A DNA stretch of 64,000 nt from an uncultured Lachnospiraceae bacterium (GTDB lineage Bacteria > Bacillota > Clostridia > Lachnospirales > Lachnospiraceae): the NCBI GenBank assembly GCA_947367855.1, contig CANBFE010000007.1, positions 62,001 through 126,000 of the forward strand, given 5' to 3'. Below are positions 42,637 to 51,125 of this stretch, piece by piece. A model generated the notes under the pieces. The model saw nothing but the letters and a program-made list of their open reading frames with translations. It was not told the DNA's origin and ran no database searches. Position 1 is the first letter of the stretch, and the number at the start of each line of letters is the position of its first letter. Made by a program: the position numbers and the translations under genes.

Positions 42637-44280
42637 TTGAGTCGCTTTCGAAATGTCCTGAACAATGCCAGGAAAAGCGAAACCGTGAAAAACTTTATGG
42701 ATGGGGAATCCTACCGCATCAACCCACTGGATACCCTGAAGATGATCACCGCATCTTCCATTTTCGGTGAGCCTTCCTATTACCGGAACGGCGGTTTGGG
42801 GGAGAAGGTCCGGGATGCCCAATACCGGCGCTGTGATCTGTTGGAAGGATACCTGCTTTTTGCAGATGACTGGGACGGCCGCACTACAACGGAAATCATG
42901 GAGCAGGCCATAGACGATGCCCTGACTGCGGATTTTGAAGGCACCCTTCGCTGGGCGGTTACCCTGAGGCAGGATTTTTTCATGCGCCTGAATCCCCAGG
43001 TAATCATGGTGCGGGCAGCGATACATCCCGGAAGAAAAACCTTTACCGAGAATAATCCGGGACTTTTTCCCCAACTGCAGCGCCTGACCATGAGCCGGGG
43101 CGACGATGCATTATCCCAACTGGCATACTTTTTATACCGGAATCGTGGTAAACGGAATATGCCCAGTCTTCTGAAACGTTCCCTTGCGGAAAAACTGGAA
43201 AGCCTGGACCCTTATCAGGCTGCCAAATACAAAAATGCGGAAATAGGTCTCCGGGACGCCGTGCGCATTACCCATGCCCACTCTCCCGTCATTGATGAAT
43301 TCATGACAACGGGAACCCTGAATCTGCCCGCTCAAAAAAAGACCTGGGAGAACCTCCGTTCCCAGGGAATGAATTGGAAAGACATCTTCCGCCAGATCTC
43401 CATGGGGCATATGGCCCTGCTGCGGAATCTCAGGGGCGTCTTTTCCGAGACGGAGGACGCCGCCTTCTGCAGGGAATATCTGGAACGCCTTAAAGCAGGC
43501 GTAGCCGGAGGCAGACAGTTTCCCTTCCGCTACTACAGCGCCTATACGGCAGTGGAAAAAAGCGGCTGTTTCCACAAACCGCTGATTCTGGATGCCCTGG
43601 AGGAGTGCATGGATCTGTCCATGGAAAATCTGCCGAAATTCCGCGGCAAGACCATGTGCCTGTCGGACAATTCCGGCTCTGCCTGGGGAGCCATCCCTTC
43701 CGAATACGGCACGGTCCAGGTAGCTGTCATTGACAATCTCTCCTCCGTCATTGCCTCCGCTGCTTCGGATGAGGGATATGTGGGCAAGTTCGGCGACCGG
43801 CTTAAAGTGTTTCCCGTTTCCCGCCGGGGCCAGATCCTGCGCCAGTGCCAGGCCATTTCCCAGACCATGAATGCCGATGTGGGCGGCGCCACCGAGGGCG
43901 GTATCTGGGAATTTTTCTCCCGGGCCATTGAACAGAAAGAGCATTGGGATCAGATCTTCATCTATTCCGATCAACAGGCAGGACATGGAGGGCTGTACGG
44001 CACCAACGCCCAACAGATCGTCTACCGGGAGCAGGGCTTCGGCTGCCGCGGCTTCGGCCGAAGGGGCGACGGCACCTATATCAATGTGTTTGATCTGATT
44101 CTGGCCTACCGCAGGAAAGTGAATCCTGATGTAAATGTATTTTCCATACAGACTGCAGGCTACAATAATGTCTGCATACCGGAATATGCCTACCGTACCT
44201 GCATCCTCTACGGATGGACGGGAAAGGAGCTGAACTTTGCCAGGGAAATGATTGATCTCTGGGATGGCCAGAATCCCTGA
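42637..44280 (+). CDS. rsr: Ro60 ortholog (TROVE domain plus vWA), Rsr
   Basis: This ring-shaped RNA-binding protein is the bacterial counterpart of the Ro 60-kDa autoantigen; it binds Y RNAs and misfolded or decaying RNA, and in studied bacteria works with exonucleases in RNA decay or stress. The 547 residues comprise a HEAT-like TROVE domain (about 20-330: LEGYLLFADDWDGRTT, ALTADFEGTLRWAVTLRQDF, NWKDIFRQISMGHMALLRNL) and a vWA domain with an intact MIDAS DNSGS (D344, S346, S348). The start is TTG at 42637-42639, supported by GGAGGGG seven bases upstream. It directly follows its likely Y RNA. No RtcB or PNPase gene is adjacent. Confidence 0.92.
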   Translation: MSRFRNVLNNARKSETVKNFMDGESYRINPLDTLKMITASSIFGEPSYYRNGGLGEKVRDAQYRRCDLLEGYLLFADDWDGRTTTEIMEQAIDDALTADFEGTLRWAVTLRQDFFMRLNPQVIMVRAAIHPGRKTFTENNPGLFPQLQRLTMSRGDDALSQLAYFLYRNRGKRNMPSLLKRSLAEKLESLDPYQAAKYKNAEIGLRDAVRITHAHSPVIDEFMTTGTLNLPAQKKTWENLRSQGMNWKDIFRQISMGHMALLRNLRGVFSETEDAAFCREYLERLKAGVAGGRQFPFRYYSAYTAVEKSGCFHKPLILDALEECMDLSMENLPKFRGKTMCLSDNSGSAWGAIPSEYGTVQVAVIDNLSSVIASAASDEGYVGKFGDRLKVFPVSRRGQILRQCQAISQTMNADVGGATEGGIWEFFSRAIEQKEHWDQIFIYSDQQAGHGGLYGTNAQQIVYREQGFGCRGFGRRGDGTYINVFDLILAYRRKVNPDVNVFSIQTAGYNNVCIPEYAYRTCILYGWTGKELNFAREMIDLWDGQNP

Positions 44281-44312
44281 GCTGCCTTTTGTCCGCATCC
44301 GTAATGCCCTAA

Positions 44313-45191
44313 TCAGACTCCCAGTTCCACACTGTTGCTCCAGGCCTTCCTTCCCTCCGCATCCGTCACCTCCGCACGGATAAAGGTCTCAAAGGGCAGA
44401 ATCTCACTGGAAGCTTCCGTCAGGTTCCTGCCCCGGACACAACGTCCCCTGGCCCACACCGCATTGGAGAAAAAGCTGATACGGGAAACCGGACTGCATT
44501 TCACGCTTACCCGGTTTCCCTCCCGGATAAGATGTATCTCCGGTCCCTGGGTTGCATAGAAATCCTTCCTTCGAATGGCCTCCAGTATCTGCCCGTCCCC
44601 GGCATCCGCCCCGCAGGCCAACATAATATAGGAAGAGGTTTCGTCCGAACCGTCGTAATAATGAGTGTCGTCATCCGCAATCAGAGGATACAGAAGCCCC
44701 CTGCATGCCGCGCAGTCCACAAAATGCCCGGAATAGGGACGAGAGGATTCCCCCGCATCCGAAACCGTGTTGTAGATCTCCGTGGCCCCTATTCCCCTCA
44801 GCCCTGCAGCCTGTTCCACAGTATTCATCGACCATGCAGGATGGGCCAGCACAGCCATTCCCCCGCACTGATTGATCTCGTCTATGATCCTCTGGGCAGG
44901 ATCCTCCTTCCGCACCTGAGGCTCCCTCTCACAGCCAAGGGCAAGAAAGTGGAAAACACCCTCTGCGCCGTTTCCGCCTCCGATATTATATTCCGCTCCG
45001 GACAAAATCCGTAAACCGTCCATCTCCCCGCTGCACCGGTATTTCCAATGATCCGTTATCGCAATAAGGTCATAACCTGCCTCTCTGTAAATAGCTGCCG
45101 CCTCCCCAGGCGATTTGCAGCCGTCAGACTCTGTAGTGTGAAGATGAAGATTTATCTTCAATCTGTTTCTTCCGAACATATCTGTAATCAT
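44313..45191 (-). CDS. PHP-domain phosphoesterase (CehA/McbA-like)
   Basis: This is a 292-residue cytoplasmic metal-dependent phosphoesterase. PHP motifs are INLHLHTTESDG, ITDHWKY, ILSGAEYNIGG, VLAHPAWSMN and IADDDTHYY; a C-terminal beta domain follows (IHLIREGNRVSVKCSP, FIRAEVTDAEG). Such proteins hydrolyse phosphoesters, cyclic nucleotides or polymer ends, but the substrate is not predictable. It is convergent with rsr (32-base gap). Its start is not strongly marked, and an unusual structured element lies about 130 bases upstream. Confidence 0.85.
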   Translation of the reverse strand: MITDMFGRNRLKINLHLHTTESDGCKSPGEAAAIYREAGYDLIAITDHWKYRCSGEMDGLRILSGAEYNIGGGNGAEGVFHFLALGCEREPQVRKEDPAQRIIDEINQCGGMAVLAHPAWSMNTVEQAAGLRGIGATEIYNTVSDAGESSRPYSGHFVDCAACRGLLYPLIADDDTHYYDGSDETSSYIMLACGADAGDGQILEAIRRKDFYATQGPEIHLIREGNRVSVKCSPVSRISFFSNAVWARGRCVRGRNLTEASSEILPFETFIRAEVTDAEGRKAWSNSVELGV

Positions 45192-45324
45192 GTTTTATCC
45201 GTACCTTTCTTTTTCAGTGTTTTTCCCATCGGAACCATCGGCACCCGCCGCGCCCTTTCAGTATACGCCCCACCGGGCAGAAATGCAAGATATACCCCGT
45301 CTATAAACATACCGGACTGCACAA

Positions 45325-45465
45325 AAATCGTTACTGTTCACTCCGTTCACAGTAACTGATGCACACAAAATGAGCAAAGTACGCTCATTTTGGCGCCTGC
45401 TGTCTCGTGATTTTCGTGCAAAATACGCACGAAAACACTTCGCGGAGGCACCTGTAAACAATAAC
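45325..45465 (-). repeat. Structured three-hairpin element (REP/MITE-like or leader RNA)
   Basis: Read on the minus strand: TTTTCGTGC-gtatttt-GCACGAAAA, AAAATGAGC-gtacttt-GCTCATTTT (both perfect 9-bp stems with near-identical loops) and GTTACTGT...ACAGTAAC followed by GATTTTTG. An outer pairing of GTTATTGTTTAC with GTGAACAGTAAC would compete with the last hairpin and is complete only in minus-strand RNA (two G-U pairs). Confidence 0.7.
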
Positions 45466-45484
45466 CAAAAATCGCCGCCCCTTC

Positions 45485-45513
45485 TTGGCTTCTAACTATC
45501 CATGTGGTATAAT
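45485..45513 (+). promoter_or_regulatory. Promoter of the PH-like membrane protein gene
   Basis: TTGGCT (45485-45490) and TATAAT (45508-45513) with a 17-base spacer; about 55 bases before the ATG. Confidence 0.8.
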
Positions 45514-45573
45514 GGACTTGTTGAGGGGCCATTGGCTCCAAACAAAATATAATTACACAAGGAGTATTTATTT

Positions 45574-45996
45574 ATGAGAACTTATAAGATTTCGGCAAAC
45601 TCTTCCTTTACCGTCCCTGTAGTGTTTATCACAGTGCTCTCTGCCGCATGGCTCATCCTGAACATCCTCCCCATTCCGGTGGAAGGACAGTTTGAGCCCC
45701 AATGGATCAACCCTGTCCTGGCCACCATCCTCCTGATTCCCTTCGGCTTCCTGTCATTCAAGATGCACCGCCGCAGCCTGACACTCCACGAAAACGACCT
45801 GGTCTATATCCCGCTTTTGGGCGCTCCCCGGACCATGTCCTACAGCGATCTGCAGAAAATTACCACCGGAGGCAAAAGCTACTGCCTCTATACGGCGGAC
45901 GGCAAGGTATTGATGCGCTTCGACGATAACTATACATCGGACGCCAGTGACATAGTGGCATTTTTAAAAAGCAAGGGAGTGAAAGCAGAACTTTAA
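45574..45996 (+). CDS. Small membrane protein with PH-like domain
   Basis: The 140-residue product has two membrane segments (VPVVFITVLSAAWLILNILP and WINPVLATILLIPFGFLSF) followed by a cytoplasmic beta-rich domain (RRSLTLHENDLVYIPLLG, MSYSDLQKITTGGKSYCLYT, GKVLMRFDDNYTSDASDIVAFL) that resembles bacterial PH-like domains. Function unknown. AAGGAG precedes the ATG. It is monocistronic and convergent with darTG. Confidence 0.65.
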   Translation: MRTYKISANSSFTVPVVFITVLSAAWLILNILPIPVEGQFEPQWINPVLATILLIPFGFLSFKMHRRSLTLHENDLVYIPLLGAPRTMSYSDLQKITTGGKSYCLYTADGKVLMRFDDNYTSDASDIVAFLKSKGVKAEL

Positions 45997-46021
45997 CGTT
46001 TACGCTCTCTGCCTTTTCATC

Positions 46022-46047
46022 ACAAAAGGGCTGCCTCAGCAGCCCTT
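46022..46047 (-). terminator. Intrinsic terminator after darTG
   Basis: AAGGGCTG-CTGAGG-CAGCCCTT followed by TTGTG on the minus strand, right after the darG stop. The stem is strong and the T-run short; it may also stop plus-strand transcripts. Confidence 0.7.
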
Positions 46048-46053
46048 CCACCA

Positions 46054-47148
46054 TTAAAAGATCACGGTATCCATCAATTGTGCACTGTGCGAAATCTTCA
46101 TCAATGACAACATGGCCATATTATGAATGGCATCACATACTTCAAATTCCTTCTCCTCTTTCCACCGCGGCTTCCAGTCCATCACAAAATCATACACATC
46201 CTTATCGGATACGCAGGATTTCTCCCTGACAAGCTGGTCATAGGAATATAAAACCGTTGCAACCATTTCCGCCTGCTCGGTACTCTTTACCCTGCCAAAC
46301 AAGTCAATGGTCTTCTTTACGGCATCCCACTCAGCCTCTGTAAACCTGTCACTCTTGATTACAACGCTGTCAGCCACACTTAGGGATATCATTTTGCCCA
46401 ACTGCTTCTCCACAATCAGATTTGCATTGGCAAACGCGGCAATCGCTTCCTTTGCCTGAATGGAATATGGTCCGAATTCCCCTTTGGAAAAGGTAAAACC
46501 CGTGTCAACTCCGTTCCTCGTAAGGACATAACATATCTTCTGGTAGATGGTTCTGCCGACTTTTAAGGAATATTTCCTCTCATTTAACTCCTTAATGACC
46601 TGAAGGATCGGGTACCATCTGGGATTAACCTGCACCTGCCTGCCCCCGGAAACTTCCCCACTGACAGCTCCCCTCTTCAGGAAATCCAGGCTAATCTCTC
46701 CCGGATTTGTTCCAAACGGGGCGTATATCTCAATGGCAAGAGGCAGCTCACACAATTTACTGTACATCAGCGGTCCGACAGTTTTCCAGGATAATCCTCC
46801 GTTTCCACAGCCTAATGGCGGAAACGCAATACTGTCTATTCCATATTCCTGATAATGCTTTACAAACCAGTCCAGACCGTCTATGATGTAAGATAAACGT
46901 GACGGGGAACGCCAATGGTCCTTCGTGGGAAAATTCAGAACTTTCGTTCCGTCCCTGCCAGTGTAAACATAGGGTTTACCCGGCCTGACCTCCCCGGACC
47001 TGCATTTGGCCACATAATCATCATACATCTCCGGATAGCGCCTTTTAAATTCAAGTGCAATTCCCTTCCCCATCACCCCTACACAATTCACGGTATTGAC
47101 AATAGCAGTACATTTACTTTCAAACAAATCTCCTATTTTGACTATCAT
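46054..47148 (-). CDS. darG: DarG antitoxin: macrodomain DNA ADP-ribosylglycohydrolase
   Basis: It removes ADP-ribose from DNA, reversing DarT. Residues 1-155 are a macrodomain: IVNTVNCVGVMGKGIALEF (the catalytic-loop Lys/Gly region), FPTKDHWRSPS, FPPLGCGNGGLSW. Residues about 175-364 are the DarG C-terminal domain (YSLKVGRTIYQKICYVLTRNG, GPYSIQAKEAIAAFANANLIVE), which in studied systems also restrains the toxin directly. The length of 364 is usual. AAGGAG lies eight bases before the ATG, and the gene starts 12 bases after darT. Confidence 0.92.
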   Translation of the reverse strand: MIVKIGDLFESKCTAIVNTVNCVGVMGKGIALEFKRRYPEMYDDYVAKCRSGEVRPGKPYVYTGRDGTKVLNFPTKDHWRSPSRLSYIIDGLDWFVKHYQEYGIDSIAFPPLGCGNGGLSWKTVGPLMYSKLCELPLAIEIYAPFGTNPGEISLDFLKRGAVSGEVSGGRQVQVNPRWYPILQVIKELNERKYSLKVGRTIYQKICYVLTRNGVDTGFTFSKGEFGPYSIQAKEAIAAFANANLIVEKQLGKMISLSVADSVVIKSDRFTEAEWDAVKKTIDLFGRVKSTEQAEMVATVLYSYDQLVREKSCVSDKDVYDFVMDWKPRWKEEKEFEVCDAIHNMAMLSLMKISHSAQLMDTVIF

Positions 47149-47160
47149 ATCATCATCTCC

Positions 47161-47772
47161 TTAGAAATAAATTTCGGGAAAGACTACTACATTCCTGTCA
47201 AATCCTGTGTCCCTGAGCTTCTGTGCCGCCACATTATTAATGACTGCCGCACAGGTTACATAGCTGAAAGGTATGAAATGTGGCACAAGAACCTCTGCGC
47301 ATTTTACTGACTTTTTTTCCATCTGCTTAAAATAATCCTCATCGGTCCAGTATTTTGCGTATACCAATCTAAAGTTAACCGACTCCATCCCCACTGCAGG
47401 TGGATAGAAGGTTGCATACTCACTGGAAGCATTTCTGTCTGAAATTATGACTCCTGGTATATCCAAAATCGTACAGTTGAACTTCAATATGCAAATATTC
47501 AGATTATGATTCCTTCTCGCGGAAAGCATCGGATTATGCGGATCAAAATATACATTCGCATACTGATGCAGCCTCAACCCGTCAGGAACCACCACCGCAG
47601 CCCTCCTCTGTTGAACAGAGTTCATCGCAATTGACGTATGCGCAATCTGCTCTGCCCTTTCATTCGATAACAGCCCCTCCCTCATTATGGAAGGAATATT
47701 ATCCATGGATTGAATATTATACAGGCCTGTCTGATTTGTCTTTTTAAAAAACAACTCTGAAGGTCTCAACAC
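47161..47772 (-). CDS. darT: DarT toxin: thymidine-specific DNA ADP-ribosyltransferase
   Basis: DarT links ADP-ribose to thymidine in single-stranded DNA, blocking replication; several DarTG pairs defend against phage. The 203-residue protein shows the family pattern: NTEGLYNI-like NQTGLYNIQSMDNIP, GLRLHQYANVYFDPHNPML, an Arg in SARRNHN, NASSEYATFYPP, and the catalytic Glu160 in KCAEVLVPHFIP. All key elements look intact. The start is GTG (47770-47772) with AGAGGTG upstream. The toxin gene comes first and the antitoxin second, as is usual. Confidence 0.92.
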   Translation of the reverse strand: MLRPSELFFKKTNQTGLYNIQSMDNIPSIMREGLLSNERAEQIAHTSIAMNSVQQRRAAVVVPDGLRLHQYANVYFDPHNPMLSARRNHNLNICILKFNCTILDIPGVIISDRNASSEYATFYPPAVGMESVNFRLVYAKYWTDEDYFKQMEKKSVKCAEVLVPHFIPFSYVTCAAVINNVAAQKLRDTGFDRNVVVFPEIYF

Positions 47773-47793
47773 TTATCACCTCTATGTACTCTC

Positions 47794-47822
47794 AGTATAC
47801 CACAAACATTCCCAATTGTCGA
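47794..47822 (-). promoter_or_regulatory. Promoter of darTG with overlapping inverted repeat
   Basis: Minus-strand TCGACA (47817-47822) and TATACT (47794-47799), 17-base spacer. An inverted repeat AAACGTTC...GAATGTTT straddles the -35 region and could be an operator. Confidence 0.7.
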
Positions 47823-47906
47823 ACGTTTGTTTTACATATTTTGAAATTACCTGCTGCATCAGCAGTCCCGGATTCCACCAAACCGATACCGCGTCAAACA
47901 ATTTTA

Positions 47907-47957
47907 CACAAAAGAACTGCCGCGCTTCAGGTTTACATCTTAAGCACGGCAGTTTTG
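47907..47957 (-). terminator. Hairpin downstream of the first KTSC gene
   Basis: AACTGCCG(T)GCTT pairs with AAGC(G)CGGCAGTT, followed on the minus strand by CTTTTGTG and on the plus strand by TTGG. Likely terminator for the KTSC gene at 48012. The CGGCAGTT arm recurs downstream of the second KTSC gene and after ddh. Confidence 0.6.
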
Positions 47958-48011
47958 GAGCTCCTCATTATAAAGTTTTAGTTGGACTGTAGCAAAAAGC
48001 TATTTCCAAAT

Positions 48012-48257
48012 TCATGGCTCTTCTACATCGGAAACAATGATTTCCTCATAACTGCCACATATAAACCTGCGGTAATAGCTATCCGGATGATACTCCCACC
48101 TGAGACGATACCACACGTTTTCCGGTACATCCTGGTACTGCCTGATCTTTCCGTCACTTAACAGCTTTATCTCCAGAAGGGCGCGTTGCGGATCGTAACC
48201 CACCGTTTCAATGAGTGTGCTGTAGAAACTGATGTGTTTAATTGTTCTGCCCTCCAT
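48012..48257 (-). CDS. KTSC-domain protein, copy 1
   Basis: This 81-residue protein has a KTSC-like core (IKHISFYSTLIETVGYDPQ, LEIKLLSDGKIRQYQDVPENVWYRL) and a C-terminal RRFICGSYEEI. KTSC domains are small, often attached to lysyl-tRNA synthetase-like or phage proteins; their role is unknown. It is about 75 percent identical to the copy 260 bases upstream. No ribosome site of note; the ATG at 48257 matches the paralog's start. Confidence 0.78.
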   Translation of the reverse strand: MEGRTIKHISFYSTLIETVGYDPQRALLEIKLLSDGKIRQYQDVPENVWYRLRWEYHPDSYYRRFICGSYEEIIVSDVEEP

Positions 48258-48519
48258 AAACTGTTGTTCCTATAGTTACACTATTCCTCTTTGTATTGTT
48301 CATATCTTACCTTTTTTCCTTTGTCTGTCCCGACACCTATGTAAGGAAAACCGATATCTACAGTGACAATTCCACCCGGATATCCCCATCTTTCCTCTGC
48401 AGTCCTGTCATGATACCCAAAATCATATTCCAGGTCTTTATCCTTCGCACGGCAGTTTCAAGCTTCACCCAGAGATCATAAAGTTTTAACCTGGCCATAA
48501 CGATAACCCCAACCCGAAT

Positions 48520-48765
48520 TTATGGCTCTTCTTCAACCGAAAGGATGGTTTCAGTATACCGACCGCATATCTGTCTTCTGTAATAGGTGTCCGGGTGGTA
48601 GTCTTCCCGGAGATGATACCATATGTGTTCAGGAACATTCTTGTATTGCCTGATCTTCCCGTCACATAACAACTTTATCTCCAGAAGGGCACATTGCGGA
48701 TCATAACCCACCGTCTCAATGAGTGTGCTGTAGAAACTGATGTGTTTAATTGTCTTACCCTCCAT
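48520..48765 (-). CDS. KTSC-domain protein, copy 2
   Basis: This is the 81-residue paralog of copy 1 (IKHISFYSTLIETVGYDPQ and GKIRQYKNVPEHIWYHL). Similarity extends past the stops (both are followed by ATAAAGTTTTA and CGGCAGTTT at similar distance), so a segment of about 500 bases was duplicated in tandem. Divergence is greatest near the C-terminus. Function unknown. Confidence 0.78.
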   Translation of the reverse strand: MEGKTIKHISFYSTLIETVGYDPQCALLEIKLLCDGKIRQYKNVPEHIWYHLREDYHPDTYYRRQICGRYTETILSVEEEP

Positions 48766-48807
48766 ATGTTATTGGTTTATAGTTACAATTTTCAGTTCAT
48801 GTGGTTT

Positions 48808-49329
48808 TTAGAAGGAATAGACGAATTCACCGCTGTCATTCTCGCCTTCAATGTATCCGTTTACATTGCCATAATGAACACATGTAATTTTGTAAGTAGC
48901 TCCTTCTACCGCCCCTTTGTAAACAAGTGAGATTCCCATAGTGGTACGGTCCTTAACTTCTCCACCATCGCTAACTGCCACTGTTTCCCATCCTCCGTAC
49001 CAAGTTTTTTTCAAAACTTTTACATCTTTTACCCCTAATACTGAAGACTTACCAACAGTCTCTGTAGAAATGTCGATAGCCATACCCTCACTGCATTTAC
49101 TAACTCCAATTATGCAATTTACCAACATAGTATAGGGCACGCCCTCACCAGATAAATTGGGTTCTTCGACAATTGTTGCTTCCATATATTCTACCGCAGT
49201 TGCATTGTCCATTAATATGTCAGATGCCGCCTTGCTAGAAAAACCTGAAGCCCCTATCAGTAACGCAACCATTACCAATACATTTAGAGTACATTTACCC
49301 TTTCTTACAACTTTCTTAAATCTCTTCAT
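48808..49329 (-). CDS. Secreted hypothetical protein
   Basis: The 173-residue product has a signal peptide (KCTLNVLVMVALLIGASGFSSKAAS, cleavage likely after SKA). The mature 140 residues look beta-rich, with two Cys and an acidic C-terminus (VHYGNVNGYIEGENDSGEFVY). I do not recognise the family. The gene is more AT-rich than its neighbours and has GGAGAAAAAAT before the ATG. Confidence 0.62.
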   Translation of the reverse strand: MKRFKKVVRKGKCTLNVLVMVALLIGASGFSSKAASDILMDNATAVEYMEATIVEEPNLSGEGVPYTMLVNCIIGVSKCSEGMAIDISTETVGKSSVLGVKDVKVLKKTWYGGWETVAVSDGGEVKDRTTMGISLVYKGAVEGATYKITCVHYGNVNGYIEGENDSGEFVYSF

Positions 49330-49451
49330 ATTTTTTCTCCTTAACGTATATTTTAGAAGGATATGCTCTCTCTCCTTTCCTCATTAATTTAAAAAAATTA
49401 TCCTTCTATATATATACATGACTTAAAGAGCCATTTTATTACAAATTATTT

Positions 49452-50528
49452 TCAAATATTATTGCAAATTACATTCCAATACTTTTTAGCCAACAATTTT
49501 AGCTCTTCTAAATTATCTTGTCCATTAACATAATACTTACAGTTCCCTTCATAAAAAGAAATAATATAGAATTTTTCTCCAGTTTCTTGTCTACTATAAA
49601 CATCCATCATTTTACTATCTTTTTGTTTATAGCTTTCAATATAAGTATAGCCAGTAAATTCTTCTCGAAAATACGAAATTTTATCTAAATAGGTTAACAC
49701 ACCTAAGACAATTTCCTTATTTTCAGTTTCATTAGTATAACAACTTATCAACATTTTCCTATTTACAAGATCATTCATTTCATAATATTGCCATTGATAA
49801 CCTTCTGGCATTTCAATTTCTGACTCGATCTTCAACCACTCCTGTCCCCACTCAGGAACCTCTTCTTTACTATATATAGCATTTCCCTTCGTATCCGTCA
49901 AATCCACAATCTCTTCCGGCGAAGTCATCATTTCAATACCAGACTCATCCCGTTCCAACCAGAAGAAAAAGCCGGTCTCCGGATTGGCCACTGCATGGAT
50001 GGAATTTCCCACGGTAAAAAGCAGCAAAACACAGGCTGCCGCCACGACAGCCTTATGACGCAGAATGAACGCAACGAGCTTTCTCTTCCTCCATGCGGTT
50101 TTTCCGGAATTACCCGGCACTCCCGAAAGTGCCGCCATACGGCCGCTCTCTGTTCCAACCGCACTTCCCATTGAAAAAGTATTCTCCCCATCCATTGTAG
50201 TTTCTTCTCCTGTCATAAAATCCTCTCCCTGTATTGTACATCCTGCCAAAACCTTTTCGCTTTCCGACAGGGACTCCATAGTCACAGCTTCCCCCAGAGG
50301 CAGCAATTCCTTCTGCCCTGCAAGCTTCTGAAATTTTTCCCATTCCATGTTCTCATCAGGTATGTCCGCTTCATCCAGCGGATCCAATGTATCAAGCAGA
50401 TACAGTATGGACTCCACTGCCTTTTCGTCATACTCTTCTCCGGATGCGTACATGGTATACCAGTTGAGTTTCTTCCTCAGTTTTTTCTTTAACGAATTGC
50501 CCTTATTCATTTTGTATACACTTCCCAT
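49452..50528 (-). CDS. Probable transmembrane anti-sigma factor
   Basis: About 358 residues: a cytoplasmic N-terminal part (about 1-145) with acidic helices (DEKAVESILYLLDTLDPLDEAD), one membrane segment (AVVAAACVLLLFTVGNSIHAV) and an extracytoplasmic C-terminal DUF4367-like domain (EMPEGYQWQYYEMND, REEFTGYTYIESYKQ, KFYIISFYEGNCKYYVNG). This is the layout of anti-sigma factors encoded with ECF sigma factors, and a sigma gene lies just upstream. GGAGG precedes the ATG at 50528. The signal sensed is unknown. Confidence 0.7.
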   Translation of the reverse strand: MGSVYKMNKGNSLKKKLRKKLNWYTMYASGEEYDEKAVESILYLLDTLDPLDEADIPDENMEWEKFQKLAGQKELLPLGEAVTMESLSESEKVLAGCTIQGEDFMTGEETTMDGENTFSMGSAVGTESGRMAALSGVPGNSGKTAWRKRKLVAFILRHKAVVAAACVLLLFTVGNSIHAVANPETGFFFWLERDESGIEMMTSPEEIVDLTDTKGNAIYSKEEVPEWGQEWLKIESEIEMPEGYQWQYYEMNDLVNRKMLISCYTNETENKEIVLGVLTYLDKISYFREEFTGYTYIESYKQKDSKMMDVYSRQETGEKFYIISFYEGNCKYYVNGQDNLEELKLLAKKYWNVICNNI

Positions 50529-50645
50529 TCTATCCTCCATTCCTCCGCCCTGGCCAGACCGCCAAATGCGGCATATTGCAAAGTATACTGCGTCCCAGGC
50601 TCTGACTGCTTATATCCGGTTCCGTTTATGCCCTGCTGCCAATAG

Positions 50646-51125
50646 TCATTCCATAGCTTTTCTCACCTTTACCTTCAGCCTGTGCAGACGCACTCTCATA
50701 TTATTTTCGGTTATTCCATATTTCTTCGCCAGTTCTTTGATCGTAGTTTTACCCAGATAATAATCCTTCACAAGCTCCCAGTCCTCCCTGTCCAGAACGC
50801 AAAGCGCTGTCAGTTCCAGATCAATCTCCCGAAAATCAGATTCCCCAACTTCCAGTTCCAGTTTCTCGTCCAATGGCAGTAACACATGGCATCTCATCTT
50901 ACGGCGCATTTCACGCAATTTGTTTTTCGTAGCAACCATGAGCCAACCCCTGCGGTTTTCGTGACTCATAAATTTTTCTCCAAGATCCAATGCCGCGCAA
51001 AACACATCCTGCGTAATATCTTCCGCCACTTCTGAGTTCTGGACCAGACGATACACGTATTTGTATATATCCCGAAAATGAGTTTTATAAACCTCCTCAA
51101 ATTTGTCATCCCTATTGTCCATCAT
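50646..51125 (-). CDS. ECF-type RNA polymerase sigma factor, copy 1
   Basis: The 159 residues have sigma region 2 (DKFEEVYKTHFRDIYKYVYRLV, EDITQDVFCAAL) and region 4 with the helix-turn-helix KTTIKELAKKYGITENNMRVRLHRL. It directs polymerase to an unknown regulon and probably autoregulates. It is followed by the probable anti-sigma factor (105-base gap). AAGGGAG precedes the ATG pair. Confidence 0.92.
   Translation of the reverse strand: MMDNRDDKFEEVYKTHFRDIYKYVYRLVQNSEVAEDITQDVFCAALDLGEKFMSHENRRGWLMVATKNKLREMRRKMRCHVLLPLDEKLELEVGESDFREIDLELTALCVLDREDWELVKDYYLGKTTIKELAKKYGITENNMRVRLHRLKVKVRKAME

Larger units (their letters stand above)
45192..45573. other. Intergenic region with a three-hairpin element
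   Basis: The 382-base divergent gap between the PHP gene and the PH-like membrane protein carries a compact structured element (45325-45465, listed separately) and the plus-strand promoter at 45485-45513. I see no credible coding frame in it. Confidence 0.7.
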
